DNA of 64,000 nucleotides from Zunongwangia sp. HGR-M22 (GCF_027594425.1 NZ_CP115159.1:1229001-1293000), one strand, 5' to 3'; numbered from the stretch's first letter, positions 9,501 to 18,932 are shown. A program made the numbers and translations. The notes: generated by a model from the letters alone, not told the origin.

Positions 9501-9905
9501 GGAGGTTATTCTTTCAGCCCCTTTGGAAGGGATGTGAATTCTGATGGTTTAAATATTATGGATGGAAATCAATCTATTGATCAGTTAAACAGATGGCAAC
9601 GTCCTGGAGATGTTGTTTCTATTCCGCAATTAATGTGGGGAGTAAGTACGCGATCGACTATGAACTCTACTAGATATCTCTTTAATAAAACCAATATTAG
9701 ATTGCAAAACGTAGCGTTAAATTATTTTTTTCCAGATAAAATAACGCAAGAATTAGGTGTTCAGCAATTTGGGTTGTCCCTAATTGGAGATAACCTGGGG
9801 CTCTGGACACCATATGATAATAATAATAAAAACTCCTATCGAAATAACATGAGTGGATATCCACTAGAGACCATGATTTCTTTAGGGGCAAATATTCAAT
9901 TTTAA
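6543..9905 (+). CDS. SusC-family TonB-dependent outer-membrane transporter with STN domain
   Basis: I prefer ATG 6543 (MKKSLLSKVDW) because a normal signal peptide follows; an in-frame ATG at 6507 is also possible. The protein has about 1120 residues. Order of domains: signal peptide ending near AYS, STN signalling domain (about 45-105), CarboxypepD_reg-like beta-sandwich (about 130-215, GVVKDEENFLLPGVNVIVKG), plug (about 235-360, with the SusC motif LKDAAATSIYGADGANGVIL), then the beta-barrel ending in LGANIQF. The STN domain shows it is a signal-transducing type coupled to the upstream FecR/ECF pair. It should form a complex with the SusD protein encoded 9 bp downstream. The substrate is unknown; the M16 peptidase partner hints at peptides. 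Confidence 0.95.
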   Translation: MKKSLLSKVDWTTIVQILGKIVGVFVLVFSFMTSNNAYSKELQNQSITIKAKQISIQDLFDRIEKETDYRFVYSIDDFDIKRKVDVNVEDIEIISLLNQIIPNDNLIFKRFKSQIIIRKKTAQENRPDSSINLIQQQKNVKGVVKDEENFLLPGVNVIVKGSSRGTVTNMDGEFNIRTMPSDTLVFSFIGYKEQQILVGTKSQFDVKMKIGSQLSEVIITSSYGTKVKKENEVSSSYTVEAEQLKSLPQQRIDKMLDGIVPGLQYNPQSQSASSTRSRYSVTIRGEASLGASNEPLWIIDGTRMHTGGKTNMITGLSTSVSPLSYINPQDIESIRVLKDAAATSIYGADGANGVILITTKRGSSGKLQFDVSLRRGQSLINDATRFKVLDGNQYLDLARESFENAGNDMRYFPFTDNESNQYSTTNTDWYDTFYDIGSNSLLNISAKGGNEKGTYYISGSYFNDESTVVGNDTQRFALRTRNTAQITSKMDIDLSLSASYNLNQIFNPGSDYYENLPIISPYNPDGTFRQYYSVIEGSNPDGSPKWVDKRFYNSLAEREQNDNNQKAFAFQGNFKFSYTPIEALKYTGQFGVDYQSNTEEIYRSIKNWSGKDANGNPLGEAYSNQSNFLNWTMIHRLNFQKQLNKHHISGVVGFEMNSSENNFTGARGTGFVNDYLRRVSLAEDRFGSGNYYERNSLSYLAQMSYNYNDRYNASLSFRRDGNSNFGKNVRWAEFASAGVSWNIHNEDFFESEIVNFLKLKASYGSNGNSRIGSQESNGVYDIGDSYYYNGKPGATMTTPANPNLSWETTYMANLGLDLGLFNQRINLALEGYRNKTVDLLSQLDVSRTIGALKIFRNVGSIENKGLEATIRTQNIITDQFQWNTTLIASRNENKILELYNNIPKNNNTTRWEEGADINTFYLIRWAGVDPRDGYPLWYDTEGNVTRQYSANNRVKYKSSTPEVYGSLRNTFKYKDFSLSIQASYTIGGYSFSPFGRDVNSDGLNIMDGNQSIDQLNRWQRPGDVVSIPQLMWGVSTRSTMNSTRYLFNKTNIRLQNVALNYFFPDKITQELGVQQFGLSLIGDNLGLWTPYDNNNKNSYRNNMSGYPLETMISLGANIQF

Positions 9906-9914
9906 AAAAGAATT

Positions 9915-11336
9915 ATGCTAAGAAATTTAAAATTTGGCGCAATTGTATTTTTCAACCTTCTGTTATTTTCAGGATGTGAGAATTTTCTTGAAGGAGATAA
10001 TGCTGGTCGAGCTTCAATCCCTGTGTTTTTTTCTGATGTTGATGGTATAACGTCAGCTATTATTGGAAGCTATAGCCGGGTATATGAGTATTATGATTCT
10101 GAATTTTATCTCTATCCGGAGGTTGCTGGTGATTTATTACAGCTAAGTGCTATAGGAGAAAATGTAAAAATGTTTTCGCAATATAATTTTGTCTCTGAAC
10201 CAGATCAGGAAGCAACAGCAGTTGGACATATTTGGGCAAAAGGTTATGAAGCCTTGGCTAATGTGAATAATATACTCGAATACCAACCTGTTTTGTTGGA
10301 AAAATTCCCAAACAGTTCCGATGATTTGCGAATAATTAGAGCTGAAGCTTTGTTTTTAAGAGCCTTGATTCATTTTGATTTAGTAAGAACGTATGCACAA
10401 ACTTATACTTATACTGAGGATGCATCTCATATTGGTATTCCAGCTCTTACTTTAACACCGGCAGAAAATGAGTTGAATGCCAGAAATACAACAGCTATCG
10501 TATATGATCAAATCATTACCGATTTACAGGAGTCAATTGATCTTTTTTCGGAATTCCCGGAAACGGAACTTATGCCTTATAGAGGATCTGAAATGGCTTC
10601 GAGATCTTTACTTTCAAAGATTTTTCTTTATATGAATGAATGGGAGAGTGCAAGTGAGCAAGCAAATATTGTATTAAGTACTATGAAGTTAACAGTCCAT
10701 GATGAATATGTCGAAATGTTCAGAACCTTAGAACCTGGAGCTGAGGCTATTTTTATGTTGAGCGGTGAACAAAAAAAATCAAGTGTAGGATTATTTTATG
10801 CAACCGCCGATCCTGTCGCTACGGCTTCATCAAAATTAATAGATGTGTTTTCTGATACATCTGATGTAAGACTGGATTTATTACGTGAGAAATCGGGTAC
10901 TTATCAAACATTGAAATATTCTCGTCCCGATGTTAATCAGACGGAATATGGAAGTGACCTTTATGTTTTAAGAGCTTCTGAAATTTTATTGATACATGCT
11001 GAAGCAGCCATAGAATTGAATGATTTCGTGGCGGCGAAAGAAGATATTATCCAAATTCAATCAAGGGCTTTAGGTGTCCCGAAGGATAGCTTAGAAATTA
11101 ATCTAAATACCAAAGATGAATTACTAGCGGTTTTAGAAAAAGAAAGAATAAAGGAACTAAATTTTGAAGGGCAGCGACTTTTTGATATTACCAGATGGCA
11201 CCACAACCTGAACAGGGATGAAAACACCCCTTCCAATGTCAAAGAATTAGCCTATCCCAGCCACCTTTTTGCGCTGCCCATTCCTTTAAGGGAAATTAAT
11301 GCTAACGAAAATATTATACAAAATGAAGGTTACTAA
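9915..11336 (+). CDS. SusD/RagB-family substrate-binding lipoprotein
   Basis: The protein has 473 residues. The lipobox is LFSGC (Cys21) followed by the usual ENFLEG. Family landmarks include IWAKGYEALANVNNILE, EALFLRALIHFDLVRTYAQ, SRSLLSKIFLYMNEW (TPR-like helices), RASEILLIHAEAAIEL, and the C-terminal KERIKELNFEGQRLFDITRW and PIPLREINANENIIQNEGY. It acts as the lid of the adjacent SusC transporter on the cell surface. It overlaps the next lipoprotein gene by 14 bp. Confidence 0.95.
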   Translation: MLRNLKFGAIVFFNLLLFSGCENFLEGDNAGRASIPVFFSDVDGITSAIIGSYSRVYEYYDSEFYLYPEVAGDLLQLSAIGENVKMFSQYNFVSEPDQEATAVGHIWAKGYEALANVNNILEYQPVLLEKFPNSSDDLRIIRAEALFLRALIHFDLVRTYAQTYTYTEDASHIGIPALTLTPAENELNARNTTAIVYDQIITDLQESIDLFSEFPETELMPYRGSEMASRSLLSKIFLYMNEWESASEQANIVLSTMKLTVHDEYVEMFRTLEPGAEAIFMLSGEQKKSSVGLFYATADPVATASSKLIDVFSDTSDVRLDLLREKSGTYQTLKYSRPDVNQTEYGSDLYVLRASEILLIHAEAAIELNDFVAAKEDIIQIQSRALGVPKDSLEINLNTKDELLAVLEKERIKELNFEGQRLFDITRWHHNLNRDENTPSNVKELAYPSHLFALPIPLREINANENIIQNEGY

Positions 11337-11811
11337 ATGTGCTTTAAAGTTCTTTTTTATAGTTGTTTATGCAATGGGTATAGTTTCATTGATAGGCTGT
11401 AATAAAGATAATATAGAAGACTTTCAAGATGCGTATGTACATATCATGCAAAATGAGTCTAATATTATCACTGTAAATTCCAATAGAAAGGATATTGCTA
11501 CTTACTATATCTACTATAGTACACCTGCCACTAATAAAGATCTTATGGTGAACTATAGAATTGAGCCTGGAAATGGACTTAAGGAAGGTAGAGATTATCA
11601 GGTTATTACTACTGAAAATCCGCTACGTTTTCCATCAGGAGTATATCAAAGACCTATTCAAATAAGATGGCTGGAACGTGAACTAGATGAAAGCTTGGAC
11701 AACACAATAACCATCACAATAGAAAATACAAATATTGATAATGTTGCCATAGGGTTGCCAGGCCCAGCAAAAAATCAAAGTGCATTTCTAATACAAAAAG
11801 TAAACCCTTAA
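11323..11811 (+). CDS. DUF4843-type lipoprotein of the Sus-like operon
   Basis: I choose ATG 11323 (MKVTKCALKF), which gives a lipoprotein signal ending SLIGC; an earlier in-frame start at 11299 would only add residues before it. The mature part is a small beta-rich domain: DAYVHIMQN, then TYYIYYSTPATNKDLMVNY, GRDYQVITTENPLRFPSG, and TITIEN, consistent with the DUF4843/Calx-beta-like accessory lipoproteins that follow SusD. Such proteins are surface accessory factors of SusCD complexes. It sits directly between SusD and the peptidase (stop at 11811, next ATG at 11812). Confidence 0.7.
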   Translation: MKVTKCALKFFFIVVYAMGIVSLIGCNKDNIEDFQDAYVHIMQNESNIITVNSNRKDIATYYIYYSTPATNKDLMVNYRIEPGNGLKEGRDYQVITTENPLRFPSGVYQRPIQIRWLERELDESLDNTITITIENTNIDNVAIGLPGPAKNQSAFLIQKVNP

Positions 11812-14616
11812 ATGCGATATTTTACACAATTAATCTTCATTTTTTTACTGTACCCCACTGTTATTCTCGGTCAACAACTAGAGGAGGATTCTAATCTGAT
11901 TTCGGGAAAATTAGATAATGGTTTACAGTACTTTTTATACAAAACCGATAGAGTAAAGGGACAGGCAGAATTTCAGATGTTTCTAAAGGCAGGCTCACTT
12001 CAGGAAAGCAATAAGCAAAGAGGACTTGCTCATTTCATGGAGCATATGGCTTTTAATGGATCTAAACACTTCCCGGGGAATACTCTAATTGATTTTCTGG
12101 AACGTAATGGAGCTAAATTTGGTCATGATCTTAATGCTCATACTAGCTACGGGGAAACTATCTATAAATTAAAAATTCCAACAAAACAGAAAAGTGTCGT
12201 TGACTCTACGCTGGTTATTATAAAAGATTGGATAGAAGGAATAAGTTTAGATAGTCTTGAAATTGAGAAGGAAAGGGGAGTGGTACTTTCTGAATGGCTC
12301 TCTAAACAAAACGCTAGTCAGAAAACAAATGAAGCTTTTTTAGAGCTGTTATTGAATGATTCCAGGTATAGCCATAGAAAAGTAATCGGTGATACCACCA
12401 CGTTGAGAAACTTCAATAGGAAAGATATTCTTGATTTTTATAATTCATGGTACGATCCTTCTTTAATGGCTATAGCAGTCGCTGGTGATTTTGATACTGA
12501 TGATGTGCTCAAACAAATTAAGACAAACTTTAAGGATATCCCTTCTAAGAATATCACAGATACTTCTTATCCCATAAATGATTTCGAAGAATTTGAGTAT
12601 ACCGTGATAACTGATGAGGGAACCAAGAAAATTGAACTCACAGGTGTTCAGTTATTAGAACCCTTTAGAGATATTAAAACTGAAAATGAGTTTTATTTCT
12701 TTCTTCAAAAAAATCTGCTTAATGATCTATTTCAGGAACGTCTGGATAATAAGTCTTTCTTGAATCCTGCTTACGAAGGAGCAAGTATAAGCCTGGGAAA
12801 TTACTTCCCCGTGAAAGCTGCACTTATGTATACAGTAAAGCTTCAGAAGGATTCGGTCGCTAAAGGATTGGAACAGTACTGGTATGATGTGGAGCAAATC
12901 TTTCAATACGGCTTTACTTCCATGGAGATTTCGAAGATTAAAAAACAACTGCTACAACAATTACGAAATAACGCTGAAAATAAAGAGCAGCCGTCTTCAG
13001 GAAAAATGATTAAGGAAATGTATCAGAAATTTTTCTATGGAAACGCTATAGTGACCCCGGAAAAAGAGTTCGAATTAACCCAAAAAAGTTTAAAATCTGT
13101 TGATTCCTTAAGTTTATTAAACTACTTGAAACAGATAAGAAAACCGGAACAAACAAAATACATTTTGACTGCAAATAAAGCGGATGAACAGATTTTACCG
13201 AAAGTATCGGAATTTTTTAAGTATTTAAATTTTGAAGATAGTGAGATTCAAACTTACGAAAGAAATTTAGATGTACCAGAAAACCTACTCTCTACAATAC
13301 CTGATCCAGGTAAAATTACCTCGAAAAAGTATATTCCTGAAGTTGATGCTACAGAATATTTACTGTCTAATGGAGTGAAATTAATTTATAAACAGACTGA
13401 CCTGGATAAAAATGCAATTATAATTAGTGGGTTCAGAAAAGGCGGATATTACGCACTTAAAGAACGAGATTATATCACCGGACTTTATGCGGCTCCTGTA
13501 ATTTCTCTTAGTGGTTATGGTGATTTTACCAGAGATGCCTTAAGTCAGTTTCTTGCCGGGAATAGTGCTAAGGCTACATTACTAGCAGATAAAACCAGAA
13601 CGGGTTTTTATGCCAGCGCCGATAAAAGAGATCAAAAAACAGTATTTCAACTTTTGTATTTAAAATGGACGGCTCCCAGGATGGATGAGAAAATTTTCGA
13701 AGAAATTAAATCACGAACAATCGAAGCCAAACAAAATGAAATATCGAAACCAGGAGACTTATTTGGTGAAAAAATAAAAAAAGCTTTAAAGGGGGAAGAC
13801 TATGTCACCAGAAAATTGAAAGCAGAAGAGATCGAATCTGAGTTGGATGCTTCGAAAATTATAGATACGTACCATCAGTTTTTTGGTAATGCCAAAGATT
13901 ATAATATTAGTCTCATATCAGATCAGCCTTTCGAAGATCTTAAATCCGATGTTTTGCAATACATAGGTACTTTACCTAAAGGAAAAGCAGCTACTAAATA
14001 CCGATATCAGCCAAGTCATGTCTTGAAAGATGATGTTGTGGTAGAACAAAAAGATGGTGATAGTCCAAAAGCGACCGTATCATTGATTTATCAGCAGAAT
14101 ACTATTCTGAAATCTTTGCCCGAGACTGACCTTTTGAATCAAGTGGTTAAAAACCTGATAAGAAATCGTTTACTAAAAAAGCTTAGGGAAGAAATGGGAG
14201 CCGTGTATAGCGTTTCGGTTTCGGCAAGCTCTACTAAACAACCCCTAACGTTGAGTAGACAGAGTATTAGTTTTGTTTGCGAACCAAAAGATGTAGATAA
14301 ATTGATTGATGAAACCGAAAAAATTCTTTCTGCTATGGCTGCAGGAAATTTTTCGGAGGAAGAACTTTTAAAAATAAAAACGAACCTAAAGAAAATGGAT
14401 GATTTGCTAAAGCAGCGAAATACCTATTGGACAAAAGCAATACGGGAACACTATTTCAACCATTTTCCAAATTGGGAGGCCGTTACCCATTACAAGGAAT
14501 GGATAGATTCCCTAAGTAAGAATGAAATTGCTGAAGCCATACAGGTGTACTTTAAGAAATCACCAACTATTAAAGCAATTTTATGGCCTGAAAATGAATC
14601 GAATAATAATCAATAA
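11812..14616 (+). CDS. M16 (pitrilysin-like) zinc metallopeptidase
   Basis: The protein has 934 residues with an N-terminal signal (about 1-20, ending ILGQ). The inverted zinc motif HxxEH is in GLAHFMEHMAFNG near residue 73, and the distal Glu is in the ERGVVLSEW segment about 76 residues later. A second, non-catalytic M16 half follows (about 520-920), with the substrate-binding RLLKKLREEMGAVYSVSVSAS region. The length suits a fused two-domain periplasmic M16 peptidase. Its start abuts the DUF4843 stop, so it belongs to the SusCD operon. This suggests the system imports and degrades peptides; the substrate is inference. Confidence 0.92.
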   Translation: MRYFTQLIFIFLLYPTVILGQQLEEDSNLISGKLDNGLQYFLYKTDRVKGQAEFQMFLKAGSLQESNKQRGLAHFMEHMAFNGSKHFPGNTLIDFLERNGAKFGHDLNAHTSYGETIYKLKIPTKQKSVVDSTLVIIKDWIEGISLDSLEIEKERGVVLSEWLSKQNASQKTNEAFLELLLNDSRYSHRKVIGDTTTLRNFNRKDILDFYNSWYDPSLMAIAVAGDFDTDDVLKQIKTNFKDIPSKNITDTSYPINDFEEFEYTVITDEGTKKIELTGVQLLEPFRDIKTENEFYFFLQKNLLNDLFQERLDNKSFLNPAYEGASISLGNYFPVKAALMYTVKLQKDSVAKGLEQYWYDVEQIFQYGFTSMEISKIKKQLLQQLRNNAENKEQPSSGKMIKEMYQKFFYGNAIVTPEKEFELTQKSLKSVDSLSLLNYLKQIRKPEQTKYILTANKADEQILPKVSEFFKYLNFEDSEIQTYERNLDVPENLLSTIPDPGKITSKKYIPEVDATEYLLSNGVKLIYKQTDLDKNAIIISGFRKGGYYALKERDYITGLYAAPVISLSGYGDFTRDALSQFLAGNSAKATLLADKTRTGFYASADKRDQKTVFQLLYLKWTAPRMDEKIFEEIKSRTIEAKQNEISKPGDLFGEKIKKALKGEDYVTRKLKAEEIESELDASKIIDTYHQFFGNAKDYNISLISDQPFEDLKSDVLQYIGTLPKGKAATKYRYQPSHVLKDDVVVEQKDGDSPKATVSLIYQQNTILKSLPETDLLNQVVKNLIRNRLLKKLREEMGAVYSVSVSASSTKQPLTLSRQSISFVCEPKDVDKLIDETEKILSAMAAGNFSEEELLKIKTNLKKMDDLLKQRNTYWTKAIREHYFNHFPNWEAVTHYKEWIDSLSKNEIAEAIQVYFKKSPTIKAILWPENESNNNQ

Positions 14617-14635
14617 TTACTCTAATTTAAACTTT

Positions 14636-16084
14636 ATGAAAACTAAAATTAATTTACTTTTACTTTTAATAGCCTGTACAGGATTTTTAAACTCTTGTAG
14701 CAGTGATGACGATGCTTTGCCACCAGAGCCTGCAGAAGTGGGAATGATGTCTTTCGGCTTTTATCAGGAAGATAATGATCAATTAGTTCAGGATTATATC
14801 CTGGAAAATGTATCAGGAAAATCAATCAGTTTCGCTCTGCCTGAACAGGTTGATGTAACAAACCTGGTAGCCAGATTTACAACCACCGAAAATGATATTG
14901 TGACCGTTGGAGGCGCTACACAAGTCAGTGGAGAGACTACAAATGATTATAGTGCAGCGGTAGAATATCTTCTTAGTGAGGAAAATACCAATGAAATATA
15001 CACGGTGACTGTAACAAAAATGGCTAATGCGGTATGGTCTCAATTAGCCGCTTACGACCAAGAGGTGAGAGATATTGCCTTAAGTATCAACCCTACAAAT
15101 GCTATGCCTTATATCGGGTTTATTTCGAATCCAGAGGAATATGAGGATAGAAGATTAAACCTTATTTTTTACCAGAATGATGTTTGGAGTCAAATAGGTG
15201 CAGCTGACTTTAATTCAGCAAGAGCAGCAGATCCTGATCTTGCTTTCTCAAATGAGGGTAATGCAATAGTATCTTTTGGAGATTATTCACTGGATCCATC
15301 TCAGGTTTCTTTAATGGAATATACAGAGAATTCCTGGAATTATGTAGGTCAACCTGGTATCTCCGAAGGAGAAAGAAGTTATAGAGAATCAGCATTAGTA
15401 ACTGGGGAAGATGGCACTATTTATAACTTTTACATAGATAATGAGCGTCAACTAAAATTAAAAGCTTATGATGGGACTGCATGGAATACTATTGCCATTT
15501 CAGGAGTAAATTCTCCAAGTGTCGATCTTGATGTAGTATACGAAAATGGTGCTTTATACGTAGCAACAATAGACAGAACGACTCTTCAGAGTGTATCTGT
15601 ATTCAAGTATGAAAACGGAAACTGGACGACACTGGCAGATCAAATGAAAGAAGCTCCTGAAAATGCTATAAGAACTTACAGAATAGCTATGGATGTGGAT
15701 ACTGAAGGAAATGTTTATTTAGCATATGCAGAAGATGATGCAGCTGCAGGAACAGATTATCAGGTTAAAGTGAAAAAGTATGCAGCAGCTAGTAATTCTT
15801 GGTCAATTTTAGGAGATGTTCTTCCAGATGCTTCTTACCGATCATTTGATATCGCTGTTGATGCTTATGATAACCCGATGGTTTTATATAGAAATGCATC
15901 TGATAATCCTACAACACTAGCATTTGATGATGAAGTGAACAACTGGGCTTCTCCAGTGGTATTATCAAATAATGAAGCTGATGATTTAGAATTGGAATAT
16001 GCCGCAAATGGAATAGGATATGCTGCTTATACAGTAGGTAATCAACTTTATTTGCATAAATATGATTCTCCGGATAATCAGTAA
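14636..16084 (+). CDS. Lipoprotein with repeated beta-propeller-like segments
   Basis: I place the start at ATG 14636 (MKTKINLLLL), 19 bp after the peptidase stop; an overlapping longer frame exists but lacks a signal peptide. The protein has 482 residues with lipobox LNSC followed by SSDDD. A bacteroidetal N-terminal beta-sandwich-like part (about 35-125, ending NTNEIYTVTVTKMANAVWSQ) precedes five or so repeats of about 50 residues containing motifs such as NDVWSQIG, NSWNYVG, GTAWNTIA, GNWTTLA and NSWSILG, consistent with a beta-propeller. It is likely surface-exposed and may bind the substrate of the operon. No catalytic motif was seen. Confidence 0.8.
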   Translation: MKTKINLLLLLIACTGFLNSCSSDDDALPPEPAEVGMMSFGFYQEDNDQLVQDYILENVSGKSISFALPEQVDVTNLVARFTTTENDIVTVGGATQVSGETTNDYSAAVEYLLSEENTNEIYTVTVTKMANAVWSQLAAYDQEVRDIALSINPTNAMPYIGFISNPEEYEDRRLNLIFYQNDVWSQIGAADFNSARAADPDLAFSNEGNAIVSFGDYSLDPSQVSLMEYTENSWNYVGQPGISEGERSYRESALVTGEDGTIYNFYIDNERQLKLKAYDGTAWNTIAISGVNSPSVDLDVVYENGALYVATIDRTTLQSVSVFKYENGNWTTLADQMKEAPENAIRTYRIAMDVDTEGNVYLAYAEDDAAAGTDYQVKVKKYAAASNSWSILGDVLPDASYRSFDIAVDAYDNPMVLYRNASDNPTTLAFDDEVNNWASPVVLSNNEADDLELEYAANGIGYAAYTVGNQLYLHKYDSPDNQ

Positions 16085-16101
16085 TTTAATTTAATGATAT
16101 A

Positions 16102-16126
16102 AAAAGGCGGATTTTTTCCGCCTTTT
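16102..16126 (+). terminator. Rho-independent terminator after the Sus-like operon
   Basis: Stem AAAAGGCGGA / TCCGCCTTTT with a five-T loop, 17 bp after the propeller lipoprotein stop. The A/T flanks make it potentially bidirectional. Confidence 0.85.
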
Positions 16127-16145
16127 ATATTCTAGTATAATAGCC

Positions 16146-17639
16146 ATGATTAAAAAACTATGCATTTTAATATTTTTCTTTGGATTTAGTGTTAATGCAC
16201 TAATTTCTCAGGAATACCGCACTATAAGTGGAAAAGTATATCTCAAAGAGAATAATCATCTGCAAAATACAATGGCCAGGGGAATAGCTGGGATCTATTT
16301 ATCCGATGGAGAACATATTTTTAAAACAGATAAATCCGGAAATTTTAATGCTAAAATACAATCAGAATCACCTTTTTTTGTCATAGTTCCCGGTGGCTAT
16401 AAAATGGACAATACCTCATGGTATCGATCTATTCCAAAGGATGGGGAACAAATAAATTTCGAACTTCAGAAAGAAAGTCAAGATAAAAATTTTAATTTCC
16501 TAGCTATAGGAGATGTACAGGTAGGCTCCAGAGAAGAAATGAACATGGCTGATGTCAGCTTTTTTCGTGAAATAGCTAATAGGGATGACTATGATTTTGG
16601 ATTGTATCTTGGAGATTTGGTGAATGATAATACAAAAATTTTTCATCCTCTATTACAATCCTTGAACAGCATTTCCAAACCATATAGAGTAGTCTATGGA
16701 AATCATGACTGGGAGCATGGTGCATCACATGATTTACAGGATAAACCTTTTGAGACTGATTTTGGTCCTAAAAATTATGCATTTGAAAGAGGTAATGTTC
16801 TTTTTATTACCTTAAATTCAATTTATCCGGTTGGGAAATATGGATATAAAGGGATTTACAAGGCTGAGACCATCTCTTTTGTTAAAGAGCTTCTTGGTAA
16901 GGTGCTTAAGAAAAATCAATTGATTATCATCAACCAGCACATCCCATTACGCTGGATGAAAAATAAAAATGAATTTTTGGATTTGCTTAATATAGACCAT
17001 GAGGTTTTAGTGCTTAGCGGACATACCCATAGTATTAGTCGTTATTTTTATGAAAGAAATGGTAGATCAGATATTCAGGAAGTAGTATGTGGGGCTGTGT
17101 CCGGAAACTGGTGGACAGGTCAGAAAAATTGGGAAGCTCTTCCCTTAGCATTAATGAAGGATGGATCGCCAAGAGGTTATTTTAAGGTTTCAGTGTTTGA
17201 TAACAATTATAAATTAAACTATAAAGCTGTAGGATTGGATCCCGGGAAGCAAATGAATTTCTGGTTTGGATCTTTAAATAATAGGTTCGTCGCAAACACT
17301 ATAGATTCTATTAGCAATAAATTTATACTAAACTTTTTTGCTGGCTCCGAAAAAACTGAAATTAAAGTGTATTCTGGAAATCATCATATAGGTAACATGG
17401 AAAAGCATAGAATGGTAGATCCTTATATAGCTCGTATAAAGAGATTTCAGGATGAAAATATTTATCCTAATGAACTGAGTAAAAAATCTCCATATTTGAG
17501 TACACCTTCTTCTCACATTTGGACTATGGATATGAAGAATCTTAAATCTGAAGAATTTAATTCATTGAGAATCGAAATTAACGATCCATTCATAGAATCA
17601 TTTAATTATTCTGTTAATTTTTGGAATAGCAGGATGTAA
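16146..17639 (+). CDS. Calcineurin-like metallophosphoesterase with N- and C-terminal accessory domains
   Basis: The protein has 497 residues with a signal peptide (about 1-21, ending NALISQ). An N-terminal beta-sandwich domain (about 25-110; TISGKVYLKENNH, GIAGIYLSDGE) is followed by the catalytic domain with LAIGDVQVG, LGDLVND, VYGNHDWEHG, IINQHIPL and LSGHTHS. A C-terminal domain (about 320-497) completes the MetallophosN/Metallophos/MetallophosC layout. In this subgroup the first motif has D-x-Q rather than D-x-H. It is predicted periplasmic. It lies beyond a terminator, so it may have its own promoter even though it shares strand with the cargo operon. Confidence 0.88.
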   Translation: MIKKLCILIFFFGFSVNALISQEYRTISGKVYLKENNHLQNTMARGIAGIYLSDGEHIFKTDKSGNFNAKIQSESPFFVIVPGGYKMDNTSWYRSIPKDGEQINFELQKESQDKNFNFLAIGDVQVGSREEMNMADVSFFREIANRDDYDFGLYLGDLVNDNTKIFHPLLQSLNSISKPYRVVYGNHDWEHGASHDLQDKPFETDFGPKNYAFERGNVLFITLNSIYPVGKYGYKGIYKAETISFVKELLGKVLKKNQLIIINQHIPLRWMKNKNEFLDLLNIDHEVLVLSGHTHSISRYFYERNGRSDIQEVVCGAVSGNWWTGQKNWEALPLALMKDGSPRGYFKVSVFDNNYKLNYKAVGLDPGKQMNFWFGSLNNRFVANTIDSISNKFILNFFAGSEKTEIKVYSGNHHIGNMEKHRMVDPYIARIKRFQDENIYPNELSKKSPYLSTPSSHIWTMDMKNLKSEEFNSLRIEINDPFIESFNYSVNFWNSRM

Positions 17640-17652
17640 TTTTGAATCATTA

Positions 17653-18087
17653 TTACTTTATTATTTCAACGAATAAATCTGGCTTTGGAACTTCTGTGCT
17701 TAGTTTATCTCGTTTCATTCCTGCTGATAAACTTATAATATCTCCTCTATTACTTTCAAAAATGAGCATAGGATATCCTAATGTTGAAATGCTGGATAAT
17801 GTTTTGGTTTGCTAGTTGGAAATTTAGGCTACCTTCTCATGTGCTGATTCTTCATTTGGAAACCATTCCGGATTATTGTTGCTTCCGTAAATCACTTTGC
17901 CATTTCGACTTAGACTGGGAAGGAAATACGGCTCTTTAAATGAGGCCAATAGCTTGAAATGATCAGAAGAATAAACTGCGTTTTCGGAAATATTAATCAT
18001 AACATTTCCTTGTGGGGGTATAATTTTAGTATCAGACCAGGCGGAAGCAGAAGAATAATTAATTTGTTCCGTTGTTTCATGAATTAA
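17653..18087 (-). pseudogene. Decayed minus-strand gene with two in-frame stops
   Basis: One minus-strand frame is coding-like from 18087 to a stop at 17653-17655 (145 codons) but carries an in-frame TAA and TAG close together near 17815-17830. The pieces include SAWSDTKIIPPQGNVMINIS, LASFKEPYFLPSLSRNGKVI and, after the stops, TLSSISTLGYPMLIFESNRG. The family is not recognised. Because the frame is otherwise kept, it is the remnant of a real gene, probably displaced when the cargo was inserted. Confidence 0.5.
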
Positions 18088-18638
18088 TCATTTTCGCTTA
18101 TAGTATATAGATTACTACTACGCATTACGATAAAAATTGTCTTGTTCATTCTCAATATCATCTTTTTTCACAATCTAAAGTTCTTAAACCTAAAAGGATG
18201 AATAGAAGTCCTATTGATTTGTTTCTCATAAATATAGGTTCATTTTGTTGAACAATTATTGAGCTAAAAATATCAAATATTTTAATGATGTTATGAAAAA
18301 TTTTACCTCTAAAAGTTAAAATTTATGAAAGCGATAAAGAATATTTTTTGGTAAATAAATGATTTATTTTTAATGACTAATCGAAGTTTTTTTAGCGCTA
18401 GAAAAAGCCTATTCGACGTTTTATGATTGGATTACAATTCTTTGATTTTTAGTTATTAACAAAATTTTCGTTTGGGGAGCTATAATTTGTATTCGATTGC
18501 CATTATTTCTTGTCAAATACCATCAAAAATTATGTTATTCACAGATTAATAAAGTGTCATGATTTGAGTACTTGGTTTTGGTAGCTTAAGATCAGTAAAT
18601 CATTTATGAATTATTGTTTCACCTAAAACCTTGTACTC
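18088..18638. other. AT-rich gap before the transfer operon
   Basis: No gene seen in about 550 bp. It should contain the promoter of the tra operon that starts at 18639, but I could not place a convincing bacteroidetal promoter box. A short ACTACG...TTACGATAAA stretch near 18117-18132 resembles the CGTACTACGA motif upstream of the HTH gene. Confidence 0.4.
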
Positions 18639-18932
18639 ATGAAAAAATTACTATCCTTTAGCACTATTATTTTTAGCCTGCTTTTTACATCCTCGGCTTC
18701 TGCCCAAATTGGAGGTATCGAAGATTCTGTTGCAGAAATTTCAGATACGATCCGAGCAATCTTTCCCATTCTTCTCGGGGTTATCTTCCTGGTAGGTTTT
18801 CTATTCAACGCAGGACACTTCTTTGGGGAAAATGCTGATCTCAAAAAAGGAATCAGTCGGGTGCTGGTCTTCGTACTGATTACGGGTGCCGTAGTGGGCA
18901 TCTTTACGTATCTGATCAGTATGGCGGTATAA
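18639..18932 (+). CDS. traE: Conjugal transfer protein TraE (DUF4134, VirB2-like)
   Basis: The protein has 97 residues: a signal peptide ending SASAQ (about 1-23) and two membrane helices (about 40-63 and 75-95). Size and layout fit the DUF4134 TraE proteins of CTnDOT-type elements, which are VirB2-pilin-like. It overlaps TraF by one base (TAATG). First gene of the transfer operon. Confidence 0.85.
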   Translation: MKKLLSFSTIIFSLLFTSSASAQIGGIEDSVAEISDTIRAIFPILLGVIFLVGFLFNAGHFFGENADLKKGISRVLVFVLITGAVVGIFTYLISMAV

